Notes under the pieces: generated by a model
What the model saw: the letters and a program-made list of their open reading frames with translations, nothing else
Told to the model about the DNA's origin: nothing
The model's database searches: none
Assembly: GCF_026385505.1 (NCBI RefSeq)
Contig: NZ_JANIDV010000003.1
Coordinates: 124,001-188,000, forward strand
Direction: 5' to 3'
DNA length: 64,000 bases
From: Bombella dulcis
GTDB lineage: Bacteria; Pseudomonadota; Alphaproteobacteria; Acetobacterales; Acetobacteraceae
Part shown: piece by piece, positions 57,501 to 64,000 of the stretch
Layout: each line of letters opens with the position of its first letter
Numbering within the stretch: position 1 is the first letter of the stretch
Program-made: the position numbers and the translations under genes

Positions 57501-58059
57501 GTTGTCTGCTCTTGCCGTAGGTTGGGGGGCGATTGGTGATGCTGGCATGTTGATGAAAAATGATGCTGCTAGTCGTATGTTTGATGTGGCTGGGATTAAG
57601 ACTGTGTCAGCAGTAGCAGCCTTGAGGTTTCTGCCAATAGTTTATGCTATGAATCGTAGTAGTGTGTCTTTAGTAGATGTTAATTGGAGTCAAATATTCA
57701 CCACGTTGGTGTGGACGAAGGCATCTGCACGTTTTTCTTTGTTACAACAGGAAAATTGCAAAGGAGGTGTATCTGACTCTATTCAATTATTAATGAATAT
57801 GCCAAGTAATGAGCGTCTAGATTATGTCTTGCGGCGACTTAAGCAGCAGCTTGGGGCTGTTTTGCAGTTTGATTCGGAATTAATTGAGGATAGTATCCGT
57901 CTTTCTGAGTTGGGGATTGACTCTCTTGCTGCAATGGAGCTTCAGACGGCTATACGATCTGAATTTGGTGTGAATATATCCTTGGTTTTGTTGGCCCGTA
58001 ATGAAACTATTATTGAAGTAGCTAGAAGCTTGTTGAATCAGGCAATAATAATGGAATAG
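51541..58059 (+). CDS. Fully reducing type I polyketide synthase (KS-AT-DH-psiKR-ER-KR-ACP)
   Basis: 2172 residues in one module. KS: about 8-435, triad C183, H318, H358. AT: about 560-870, S654 in GHSVGE, H757 in VPYHS (the extender motif is not clearly malonyl or methylmalonyl). DH: about 920-1200, H953-x3-G-x4-P and D1122. Pseudo-KR/linker: about 1210-1480, ending in a Lys/Glu-rich stretch. ER: about 1500-1800, HAGAGGVGQ near 1615. KR: about 1815-2000, TGGMGGFG, S1956, Y1969 and a VDD motif (B-type). ACP: about 2090-2170, S2128 in GIDSLAAMEL. There is no methyltransferase or thioesterase. The layout equals mycobacterial lipid PKSs and cyanobacterial HglE-like enzymes. It should build a saturated chain on a FAAL-loaded starter. 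Confidence 0.95.
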   Translation: MNQMYKPDEIAIIGIGCVLPAGLKDGEAFWRFLLNRQDGCVDVPADRWGRRRFYDPVERTPGKTTMQYGHFMNVEDCRFEPLFFGISPREGLLMETQQRLLLNVSWHAMENAGVTAGVLMNTRTGVFIGSFTQDQLVQCGSPFMQSQIRDQFAAVATGMTMYAARIAHVFGLRGPAIAMDTACSSSLVAVHQACNSLRLGECDIALAGGVNYIFSPQTAMLMTKGHFLAKDGRSKSFAADADGYGRGEGCVIFMLKRLKDAMRDGDDIRGVICNSGVNQDGRTPVLTMPDAGAQETLIRDVLRRANVNPQDVAYVEAHGTGTPVGDPIEVKAIAQAIGQYQPEGQKVLIGSVKANLGHMEAAAGGVAVLKAMLCLEHGQVPGQANLKDLNPAIPFDEYRVQVAQGEATALPERDRLYAVVNSFGYGGTNAVALLRRPTEAERNSAQRKAVRRHKVKGVRPAGFMKRVPLLLSAFSEASLGHMAGAYARLLDDGQAERSVWEALCFSAVQYRTRFRQRAVILPEQGEDEVAQAHAALHALAEGKTHSALFTGKAVVDETVKPVFLFSGMGPQWWGMGRYLLRKGPTEVRALAQRCDALFMKLAGWSLREELLKPEAKSRMQETEVAQPAIFLVQICLAAFFTRHGVMPGAIIGHSVGEVAAAYVSGALELEDAVTVIFHRSRLQATRAGTGTMLAVGMSRNVLEGRLEAFDGQLSIAAINSSESCTVAGPRDALEMLEADCTREGVFARFLKVDVPYHSPEMTAIEADMLSSLAGITPKAPTVPLYSTVTGKLWEENGQHDAAYWYANAREPVLFHDAMRAMLKDGHAVFLELAVHPVLGTSVTGCAVEERYEVAVIPTLRRRQDDAEGLLRALIRLTLSGGEPDWRYVLYPKRRALPFYCWEVEKGALLETEASRRDRLDEQVHPVLGTPSLLESRAWRADIGVSSMEWLMDHKVHGMALFPAAAYIEAALATHAQLEAKAPAVIEEITINTPLVVQEGQVPVVMWRFDTTTRRLVFDSETVAWNGDWQTHGQATVLQAAPWCAASEKNRNFDFAALCEGTTRFDGAEVYQAFAAMGLDYGPAFQTLRSLHRGDGYSVAEVALGEKQAASLEDYHLHPALLDGAMHALIGAFPFEEQKDVYVPASIERISYLGQKVSRAYVKAMPTLRTHRKIVADLRLYTPEGELLCEILGLCCRRVARSGNDASSAARLVYAPNWVSAERQVLLSEPLAITLLGEGDGLAAQVAEMLKDNGAELTASAQLSGAELADTLDQEPFLNRQRALVLFPRGGADYQTCLDDMAACVELLQRVPMRGRKRRLPVIIVTRGAYDTAGQAQALQRAYHGLFRGAEAERMDLAIRCVDVPDEGVEELLEDLAAELVLEDPSEDTVWLRLVNGPSPAEKKAVKSTKADAEKGEEGEAPAGETVERLVQRLVSPPLEPEPQPVPLEEIMGGKDDGTIGVRLESSRSGALEGVTWQAFTVPKPGPGEVKIRTRMASLNFKDVLKAMSLLPESVTEGTFSGDDLGLEGVVEVESVGEGVDNIKPGDLFALVYPDSFSYRRIVGVKELAYCALPLSEEMLQFPLEQIAGVPLVFVTSYYTLVHLAQIQEGESVLIHAGAGGVGQAAIQIAKLRKAVIYSTAGNPEKREYLRQQGCAGVWDSRTLEFVDGIREATNGRGVDVVLNSLPGEAMVHSLKLVAPMGRFVEIGKRDIVEHRVLDLMPFNENLAYFSFDMDRMVPREKLYGIMSGILGDVMSLARQKKLSFPQTRVFRAAEVTQAFRYLTSSRHIGKVVISYEGMGDLKARPLPRVLPGFSREGAYLVTGGMGGFGLKTAEYLLSQGAGVLHLVGRSLPKDPERQEAIVTLKKLAESAGGRVVTHRLDVTDKEAVKQLVQQLARDEVPLRGVFHAAGVVDDQLISKMDAANVAHVMAPKVLGAQALDEATQGLELDHFVLYSSFTAEIGNLGQSSYIAANSYLNALAENRQQQGLSALAVGWGAIGDAGMLMKNDAASRMFDVAGIKTVSAVAALRFLPIVYAMNRSSVSLVDVNWSQIFTTLVWTKASARFSLLQQENCKGGVSDSIQLLMNMPSNERLDYVLRRLKQQLGAVLQFDSELIEDSIRLSELGIDSLAAMELQTAIRSEFGVNISLVLLARNETIIEVARSLLNQAIIME

Positions 58060-58096
58060 TAGGCAGAGATAGTTTTTTTCAAAAGGAATTTTTATC

Positions 58097-59932
58097 ATGG
58101 GGGATGTGATGTCTTGGACGTTTAGGAAAGTAAAAAAATTTGGCTATAGTGTTGAAGAGTATAATAATGGATTTACCGTATTGGATCGAAATAAAAGTCG
58201 ATTGGATGAAATATTGAGTTTTCGGGCATTGGATGTGCCAGATCAAGTTCAGTTTGTCATGCTAGATCAAAATTTAGATATTGAAGGCTCTTTAACATTT
58301 TATCAGGCTCATGAGTGGGCTTGTAGAGTTGCTGGATTATTAGATCAGTTTTTAGCAGAGCGTAGTCGAGTGATTCTTTGCTTTGAGAATGAGATGGCAG
58401 CTGTAGCTGGTTTTTTTGGGTGTGTTTATGCTAATATGATACCCATCTCGGGTGTCTATCCTAGTATGGTCGGCAGTGTAGATCGTTTATCTGATATACT
58501 GGAGGATTCTGAAGCTACTGCCGTTTTGGGGTCAAGGGATATATTGAAGGGATTTAGGCGACAAGTTGGTAGCTGCACTCAAAGGATAAAATGGGTTCCT
58601 ATCGAAGGAGCTGATGGCGCTCAAGCACTCTATCGTCGGCATGCAGCAGGTTTGGATGATATTGCATTTGTACAATATACATCCGGTTCTACTGGTAGGC
58701 CTAGGGGGGCACTAATTACACATCGAAATATTGGTAGTAATCTTTATTTGTTGGAGATTCGTGGTGATTCTCGAGCGGGTAGCCTAGGATTGATTTGGCT
58801 TCCACTCTCTCATGATATGGGCTTGGTGAGTCTTCTATTTGGAGTAGCAACAGGAAGTCCGGTATGGTTGATGAAGCCGGAGCATTTTATTGCTAAGCCG
58901 GAAAGATGGGTTCAAGCTATCAGTCGTTATCGGATCAATGTTTCTGCTGGACCTAATTTCGCTTATGAACTGTTAGCATCACATGTCCCGGATTCTATGT
59001 TGCGAGGGCTGGATCTTACTTGTTGGAAACGTTCCTTTATAGGAGCGGAAGCAATTGAACAACGAACAGTAGAGCGGTTTTTTGAACGGTACGGTCCTTT
59101 GGGAGTTAAAAGGTCTATCTTAAGGCCCGGTTATGGTATGGCCGAGACTACCTTGATGATTACGAGTGATGATTGGGCGGATGAGAAGGTCGTTCGTTTT
59201 GAAGCATTTTCTCGTATGGGATTAGCGGAGGGGAGAGTTGAGCTTCCTCGAAATGAATATGATAAGCGAATTTTAGCTAGTTGTGGTCGGGTGATTGAAG
59301 AACATTCAGTTCTCGTTGTAGATCCGGATACAGGAGAGGCTTTACCAGAGGGGCAGGTGGGTGAATTGTGGTTAAATGGTCCTTCTGTAACGTTGGGTTA
59401 TCTGAATCGAGAACAGGAAAATCGAGAGCGATTTAGTTTGAGAGCGGAGGGAGGGCGTTGGTTTCGCAGTAGGGACGCTGGTTTTTTTTGGCAAGGACGT
59501 CTTTTTGTAACTGGTCGCATGGATAATAGTTTGTTCATCGGAGGGCAGTGTTATGATCCTGATGATCTGACACAGGCCGTGCGGCAGGATTGTCATATTT
59601 TTTCAAGTCGTAGTGTAGCAGTTTTCCGACATGAGAATGTTTTGTGTATTTTAGGTGAGGTATCTCTAGCTCAGGTGAGGCAGGATTTCGATTTTGAAGG
59701 GCTGTTAATGAATATGGCGCGCGCTGTTGCGCGAGTTTGCCCGGTGAGGCTGGTGCGTTGTGTGTTGGTGCGGCCGGGGGGGATTTATCATACGCCTAGT
59801 GGAAAAATTCGTCTTGCGGCAACGTCTGAAGCTTTGAAAGAAGGACGTTTGCCAGTTTTGGATGAGAAGTGTTTAGATGCTAGAGAGTTGGGAGGAGCTG
59901 AGATTTTAGCTTTGGGGGCGAAGCCATTATGA
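58097..59932 (+). CDS. Fatty acyl-AMP ligase (FAAL)
   Basis: The 611-residue ANL enzyme contains FVQYTSGSTGRPRGALITH (P-loop at Y194-TSGSTG), LPLSHDMGL, the FAAL-typical GYGMAETTLMI, and the catalytic lysine K570 in TPSGKIRLAA. FAALs adenylate a fatty acid and transfer it to an ACP instead of CoA; this fits the PKS directly upstream (37-bp gap). AAGGAA precedes the ATG by about 9 bp. Unlike the ANL protein at 49959, all catalytic residues are present, so this is the probable starter-loading enzyme. Confidence 0.9.
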   Translation: MGDVMSWTFRKVKKFGYSVEEYNNGFTVLDRNKSRLDEILSFRALDVPDQVQFVMLDQNLDIEGSLTFYQAHEWACRVAGLLDQFLAERSRVILCFENEMAAVAGFFGCVYANMIPISGVYPSMVGSVDRLSDILEDSEATAVLGSRDILKGFRRQVGSCTQRIKWVPIEGADGAQALYRRHAAGLDDIAFVQYTSGSTGRPRGALITHRNIGSNLYLLEIRGDSRAGSLGLIWLPLSHDMGLVSLLFGVATGSPVWLMKPEHFIAKPERWVQAISRYRINVSAGPNFAYELLASHVPDSMLRGLDLTCWKRSFIGAEAIEQRTVERFFERYGPLGVKRSILRPGYGMAETTLMITSDDWADEKVVRFEAFSRMGLAEGRVELPRNEYDKRILASCGRVIEEHSVLVVDPDTGEALPEGQVGELWLNGPSVTLGYLNREQENRERFSLRAEGGRWFRSRDAGFFWQGRLFVTGRMDNSLFIGGQCYDPDDLTQAVRQDCHIFSSRSVAVFRHENVLCILGEVSLAQVRQDFDFEGLLMNMARAVARVCPVRLVRCVLVRPGGIYHTPSGKIRLAATSEALKEGRLPVLDEKCLDARELGGAEILALGAKPL

Positions 59933-59987
59933 CGGTATAGATAGAATATATGTGAAAGCCTAGCAGGTTTGGAAGGGAATAGCACAG

Positions 59988-61172
59988 ATGGGAAGTTCAG
60001 CTATGGGTAAGAATGAAGAGATTTTTTTGACCCAGACGGGCCCTGAAGGGATTCGGTATGACTTTAATGAGGGCTGTCGTATCTCCGTTCCAGAGGGAGC
60101 AAAATGGTTAATAAAATTACGTGATTTGGATACAGATACTATTTTATTTATGCAAGAGGTCGTAGGGCCTAGTATGATGCAAAGTAATAAGAGGTATTAT
60201 GTGCGCTTTGAAATTTGTATTTGGAAAAATGGAAAAGAAGTTTTTACGCATGTTTGTGATTTAAAAGATCGAGAGGTTCTCATCAGTATGAATGTGGGTG
60301 GATTAGGGGACCATATTGCTTGGGTTGGGCAGGCCGCGGCGTTTGTCGAAAAACATGGTTGCCGTGCGAGTTTTTATGTAGCAAGGCCATTAATAGTGCT
60401 TTTTGAGGAGGCTTATCCTAGTATTCGATTTATTTGTGAAGATGATATGGGAGAAAGGCAGTATTATGCGCATTATAAAGTAATGGTTTTCTTTAAAGAT
60501 ATTAATTTTTCCTATCAGCCCAATGATTATCGAGTCAGTGGTCTATCGCATATGGGAGCTTATATACTGGGGCTTGAACCAAAAGATAGGAAGCCAGAAA
60601 TTGTTGCTGATTTAGGTGGGGCTCCTATCAAGGAGCCGTATGTTTGTGTTGGGGCGCAGGCTTCTGGGCTTAGTAAATATTGGAACAATCCCAGAGGTTG
60701 GTATGATTTAGTTCGTTTTTTAAAAGAGAAAGGATACAAGGTAGTTTGCATAGATAGAGATCGTATAAATGGGCCTATAGCTGGTATACGTCCTATTCCG
60801 CATGGAACTCAAGATGAGACTGGAAAACGACCACTGACTGAACGTGTGCGATGGTTAAGGCATGCCAAATTTTTTGTAGGGACCTCATCGGGCTTGGCTT
60901 GGTTAGCTTGGGCGGCAGGTGCTAAAGTAGTATTGATAAGTGGTTATACAGAACCTTATAATGAGTTTTACACACCATATCGTATTATCAATCGAAATGT
61001 TTGTAATAGTTGCGCTAATGATGTGAATATTGATCTTAAGCCGGAGGATCCTCTTTTTTGTCCACGGCATAAGGGAACAGAACGAATGTTTGAGTGCTCT
61101 CGGGCGATTTCATTTACGCAAGTGAAAATGGCTATTGAGAAAATTCCGGGGTTTGGAGAGTTTTCAAAGTGA
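59988..61172 (+). CDS. TibC-like (autotransporter strand-loop-strand) heptosyltransferase family protein
   Basis: The 394-residue protein begins with a domain containing GIRYDFNEGCRISVPEGAKW, followed by a GT-B-like fold (LISMNVGGLGDHIAWVGQ, GLSKYWNNPRGWYDLVRFL, FFVGTSSGLAWLAWAAGAKVVLIS). It has the cysteine finger C339-x2-C342-x15-C358-x11-C370. In the TibC/BAHT family such cysteines bind iron and the enzyme attaches heptose from an ADP-heptose donor to an autotransporter adhesin. No autotransporter is in the window; the neighbours are PKS and FAAL. A role in glycosylating a polyketide, a lipid or an unknown protein is inference. The gene overlaps its paralogue by 4 bp (GTGA). Confidence 0.85.
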   Translation: MGSSAMGKNEEIFLTQTGPEGIRYDFNEGCRISVPEGAKWLIKLRDLDTDTILFMQEVVGPSMMQSNKRYYVRFEICIWKNGKEVFTHVCDLKDREVLISMNVGGLGDHIAWVGQAAAFVEKHGCRASFYVARPLIVLFEEAYPSIRFICEDDMGERQYYAHYKVMVFFKDINFSYQPNDYRVSGLSHMGAYILGLEPKDRKPEIVADLGGAPIKEPYVCVGAQASGLSKYWNNPRGWYDLVRFLKEKGYKVVCIDRDRINGPIAGIRPIPHGTQDETGKRPLTERVRWLRHAKFFVGTSSGLAWLAWAAGAKVVLISGYTEPYNEFYTPYRIINRNVCNSCANDVNIDLKPEDPLFCPRHKGTERMFECSRAISFTQVKMAIEKIPGFGEFSK

Positions 61173-62638
61173 CTGAAAAGAAAACAGAGCGTGTTCTGCA
61201 GGATATTGTTGCGTTAAAATCGGTAATATCTTCTGCGGGAAAGGAGGAGACTGGATCCGATTATGAGGAAGTATTCTCCCGAGAATCTTTTGATGTTGTG
61301 TCCTCTCTTGATTCCGGGGATGGAACATCGTCGGTTGGGGATGGGGTTGGCCGTTTGCCTGGATTTCCCTTTCCTGCACCGGCGGTGGCCCCAACGCAAG
61401 AGGGGGAGTACGGTTTACGCTATGATTTTAACCTCGGCATTCGGGTGCAGATTTCAGATGGGGAGAAGTGGCGACTTCGTCTTTGGGACTTGCAGACAGA
61501 TACCTGTTTATATGATGGTAAAGTCGAGGGAGGATATGTTTGCTCTCGGAAGAAATATTTTTTACGAGGTCTTATCGAACTTTTTGATGAAAATGGTTTA
61601 GTTTGGACGCATGAATATGATGCGCGGGATAAGAAGGTTGCGGTTCTTATGCCTGCGGGGACATTGGGAGATCCGTTGGGATGGGTGCCTTATGCTGAGC
61701 GGTTTCGTCTAGAACATGGATGTAAAATCACTGTTGTTGCTAGTGATGTGATTATATCACTTATGGAGTCTACTTATCCCGATATCTGCTTTTTAAGTGA
61801 GAAAGCTTATAGTGAAGTGGTGGATGAATTTTATGCTACCTACTATGTAGGGTTATACTTTCAGGATGAGGGGCAAGAGTGGCAACCGCGAGATTTTCGG
61901 ATGGTGGGGTTGCATAGGACTGCTGGGTGGATTTTGGGAGTTGATCCAACAGAATGTCGTCCTAGGGTGAACATTGAGCGAGAGGATGTTCGTCCTGTAG
62001 AGGAGCCTTATGTTGTTGTTGCTGTGCAGGCATCTTGTGCCTGCAAAATGTGGCAGAATCCTGTAGGTTGGTTGGAGATAGTGAAATACCTCAAGAAAAT
62101 GGGGTATCGGGTTGTTTGTATCGATAAAGATCCTGTGGTGGGGAATAATATTTATTGGAATCATATACCTCATGGGGTCGAGGATGAAACAGGAGAGCGT
62201 CCGTTAGCGGAACGTGCTCGATGGTTGAAGCATGCGGAGTTTTTTATAGGCTTATCATCGGGATTATCGTGGTTGGCTTGGGCGGTGGGGACTCCGGTCA
62301 TTATGATTAGTGGATTCACGGAACCAATGAATGAATTTTTTACACCTTATCGAGTGTTTAGTAATCACGGGTGTAATAGCTGTTGGCATGACATTCGAAC
62401 GCCATTTAAGCATGATGATTATCTTTTTTGTCCTCACCATAAAGGAACAGATAAAATGTTCGAATGTACACGGAACATAAGTGTGTCTTACGTGTTGTCG
62501 ACTGTAAAGCGGTTATGTAGGGATTATGGTTATACTCCTCCAGCTGCGGGTGGGGTGTGCCCTGACAGTGAAGAACGAGAAGAATCTGAGCTGTTGCAAG
62601 GATATGAACGAAAGCATGTGGCTTATTGGGAGCTTTGA
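61169..62638 (+). CDS. Second TibC-like heptosyltransferase family protein with N-terminal extension
   Basis: The 489-residue paralogue of the preceding protein. About 85 N-terminal residues rich in Ser, Glu and Gly (low complexity, predicted flexible) precede the shared part: YGLRYDFNLGIRVQISDGEKW, AVLMPAGTLGDPLGWVPYAERF, FFIGLSSGLSWLAWAVGTPVIMIS. The cysteine finger is C402-x2-C405-x15-C421-x11-C433, with the same spacing as in the first copy. The GTG start overlaps the previous stop by 4 bp, so both proteins are made together, possibly as a heterodimer. It is the last gene of the island; the following 117 bp contain no gene. Confidence 0.83.
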   Translation: MTEKKTERVLQDIVALKSVISSAGKEETGSDYEEVFSRESFDVVSSLDSGDGTSSVGDGVGRLPGFPFPAPAVAPTQEGEYGLRYDFNLGIRVQISDGEKWRLRLWDLQTDTCLYDGKVEGGYVCSRKKYFLRGLIELFDENGLVWTHEYDARDKKVAVLMPAGTLGDPLGWVPYAERFRLEHGCKITVVASDVIISLMESTYPDICFLSEKAYSEVVDEFYATYYVGLYFQDEGQEWQPRDFRMVGLHRTAGWILGVDPTECRPRVNIEREDVRPVEEPYVVVAVQASCACKMWQNPVGWLEIVKYLKKMGYRVVCIDKDPVVGNNIYWNHIPHGVEDETGERPLAERARWLKHAEFFIGLSSGLSWLAWAVGTPVIMISGFTEPMNEFFTPYRVFSNHGCNSCWHDIRTPFKHDDYLFCPHHKGTDKMFECTRNISVSYVLSTVKRLCRDYGYTPPAAGGVCPDSEEREESELLQGYERKHVAYWEL

Positions 62639-62755
62639 GATATCGTCGGATCTAATTATTGCACGCTTCTCTATGTCCGTCGGAGGGGTGCCCCTGATGG
62701 GACCAGCCTGCTAGAAGGACAGTCAGGTTCCTTCTTTGCGAGAATGGTTGACTGA

Positions 62756-63700
62756 ATGACGGATACATCCCTGCCGGTCTGCGTGGCCGCCCTTTATCAT
62801 TTCACCTCGTTTGAGGATCATGCAGCCCTGCGCCAGCCGCTTCTGGAACTGTGCCAGAGGGAAGGCGTCAAGGGCAGTCTTCTGCTGGCCCGTGAGGGCA
62901 TCAATGGCACGATTGCCGGGTCGGATGCGGGCATTGATGCCGTACTGGCCCACATAAACGGCCTGCCGGGCTGTGTCGGGTTTGATTACAAGAAGTCCCG
63001 TGCAAGGACGATGCCCTTCCTGCGCATGAAAGTACGGCTGAAGAAAGAGATTGTCACGATGGGGCAGCCGGACATTGATCCGCATGTCTGCGTTGGTCGT
63101 TATGTCGAGCCGAAGGACTGGAATGCCCTGATCTCCGATCCTGACACGGTCGTGATGGACACACGCAATGATTATGAAGTGGCCATCGGGACATTCCGTG
63201 GGGCCGTGGACCCGAACCTGAAGACCTTCCGGGCCTTCCCGGAGTGGTTCCGCAACTGGCGGAAAGAGGTGGAAGCGCAGGGCCGCACTCCGAAGATCGC
63301 CATGTTCTGCACCGGGGGTATCCGGTGTGAGAAATCCACCGCCTTTGCCCGGCAGGAAGGCGTGGAGGACGTGTATCATCTCAAAGGCGGCATCCTGAAA
63401 TATCTGGAAGAAATTCCGGAAGAAGAAAGCCTGTGGGATGGGGAATGTTTCGTATTCGACCAACGTGTGTCAGTCGGGCACGGACTGAAGCTGGGCAGGT
63501 ATGATCTCTGCCATGCCTGCCGTGCGCCCATCAGTGCGGAAGATAAACAGTCTTCTCATTATGAGGAAGGGGTGAGCTGCCCGCACTGTTATGACCAGAA
63601 AACGGAGGCTCAGCGTCAGCGGTACCGTGAACGCCAGCGTCAGGCCCAGCTGGCGGAACAGCAGGGGCGTATCCATCTGGGTGATGAGGCGCAGGGCTGA
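62756..63700 (+). CDS. trhO: tRNA uridine 5-hydroxylase TrhO (rhodanese-related, YceA)
   Basis: The 314-residue protein has an N-terminal acylphosphatase-like region ([15 protein letters not shown]), a rhodanese domain with the catalytic cysteine in [11 protein letters not shown], and a C-terminal cysteine-rich part (CHACRAPIS...CPHCYD). TrhO hydroxylates uridine 34 in a set of tRNAs. It lies just right of the GC-poor island and has normal GC-rich codon use. A terminator follows at 63727. Confidence 0.93.
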   Translation: MTDTSLPVCVAALYHFTSFEDHAALRQPLLELCQREGVKGSLLLAREGINGTIAGSDAGIDAVLAHINGLPGCVGFDYKKSRARTMPFLRMKVRLKKEIVTMGQPDIDPHVCVGRYVEPKDWNALISDPDTVVMDTRNDYEVAIGTFRGAVDPNLKTFRAFPEWFRNWRKEVEAQGRTPKIAMFCTGGIRCEKSTAFARQEGVEDVYHLKGGILKYLEEIPEEESLWDGECFVFDQRVSVGHGLKLGRYDLCHACRAPISAEDKQSSHYEEGVSCPHCYDQKTEAQRQRYRERQRQAQLAEQQGRIHLGDEAQG

Positions 63701-63726
63701 AGGTAGAATCCGGGCTTTGTCATAGG

Positions 63727-63760
63727 AAAAGGCGTCTTTCGTAATGAGGGACGCCTTTTT
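63727..63760. terminator. Bidirectional terminator after trhO
   Basis: A perfect 10-bp stem (AAAAGGCGTC with GACGCCTTTT) with a 13-nt loop; a T run follows on the plus strand and an A run precedes it. It separates trhO from the convergent TonB-dependent receptor gene. Confidence 0.9.
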
Positions 63761-63765
63761 CGTGT

Positions 63766-64000
63766 TCAGAAATGCTCCCGCAGGGTCAGATTGACCGAAC
63801 GGCCCACGCCCAGAACAGGGCCGGGAGGGTTGCCTGCCGTGCTGACGGCCCGCCCGCCCAGTGGCAGGGCGTAACGCTGGTTCAGCAGGTTGTCGAGGCT
63901 GACATCCAGCTGAAGATAGCGGGACCAGTGATACCCGGCTCCGAGATTGAACAGCGCATAGCCGGGTGTCCGGGGTTCGTTGCGGACCCAGTCCACCGTG
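63766..64000 (-). CDS. TonB-dependent receptor, C-terminal end (partial)
   Basis: Only the last 77 residues are in the window; the frame runs off the right edge. The visible part includes YALFNLGAGYHWSRYLQLDVSLDNLLNQRYALP and ends VGRSVNLTLREHF. This is the typical final strands of a TonB-dependent outer-membrane receptor, with the NLLNQRY motif and a terminal Phe. It would import a siderophore or other ligand; the ligand cannot be told from this end. Confidence 0.85.
   Translation of the reverse strand, partial: TVDWVRNEPRTPGYALFNLGAGYHWSRYLQLDVSLDNLLNQRYALPLGGRAVSTAGNPPGPVLGVGRSVNLTLREHF

Larger units (their letters stand above)
49370..62640. mobile_element. Putative genomic island with polyketide synthase and heptosyltransferase-like genes
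   Basis: The borders are set by a sharp fall in GC near 49370 (inside the 3' end of dsbD) and a return to GC-rich DNA after 62640, just before trhO. All five genes point the same way with short gaps or overlap, consistent with one transcript. No integrase, transposase, tRNA target or direct repeat was seen at the edges, so the mode of entry is unknown; homologous recombination between flanking genes is one option. The PKS gene keeps GC-rich blocks inside the AT-rich island. Confidence 0.6.

Noticed and set aside
1..64000. CRISPR arrays, tRNA and rRNA genes, insertion sequences
   Set aside because: No regularly spaced repeats, cloverleaf-like segments, rRNA-like stretches or transposase frames were recognised by reading both strands; a dedicated RNA search could still find a small RNA.

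Overview
The window reads as chromosomal sequence from an acetic acid bacterium (Acetobacteraceae, Alphaproteobacteria). The evidence is a complete pqqABCDE cluster, a hopanoid-type RND transporter (HpnN), large outer-membrane porins, and GC-rich codon use in most genes. The genus cannot be fixed from the sequence alone. No rRNA, tRNA, transposase, integrase or CRISPR array was seen.

Layout. Positions 1-3098 hold a riboflavin operon (ribD partial, ribE, ribBA, ribH). Positions 3392-16105 are a surface-polysaccharide region: two family-2 glycosyltransferases, three polytopic GT-C-like membrane proteins, galE, manC (GDP-mannose) and rfbBACD (dTDP-L-rhamnose). A lower-GC block lies inside it (about 5850-11650). 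UDP-glucose dehydrogenase at 39041-40387 would add UDP-glucuronate to the same sugar-nucleotide pool. Positions 16263-19625 hold pqqABCDE on the minus strand, with a strong hairpin between pqqA and pqqB. Positions 19882-27775 are housekeeping: gmk, hisG-hisD, an esterase, a homoserine sulfhydrylase, RidA, DUF3297, an Nramp transporter and a flavin reductase. Positions 27936-49460 are mostly envelope genes: an alginate-export-type porin, HpnN, an unusual aquaporin, RadA with an MlaE/MlaF-type transporter and a DUF2807 protein, Ugd, a second porin, a lone PstS, a secreted creatininase-like protein with a YVTN propeller, an RDD protein and a DsbD-type thiol reductase.

The most unusual part is a low-GC island at about 49,370-62,640 between dsbD and trhO. 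It encodes, in one direction, a degenerate acyl-activating-enzyme-like protein, a 2172-residue fully reducing type I polyketide synthase (KS-AT-DH-psiKR-ER-KR-ACP), a fatty acyl-AMP ligase (FAAL), and two paralogous proteins of the TibC-type autotransporter heptosyltransferase family with a conserved four-cysteine finger. No autotransporter is present. This suggests, as inference, a FAAL-primed reduced polyketide that is made or attached together with a glycosylation step. That combination appears not to be a standard described system. The PKS gene is a compositional mosaic and the 3' end of dsbD appears rewritten at the island edge; both point to recombination.

The last 300 bases hold a bidirectional terminator and the C-terminal end of a TonB-dependent receptor that runs off the window.
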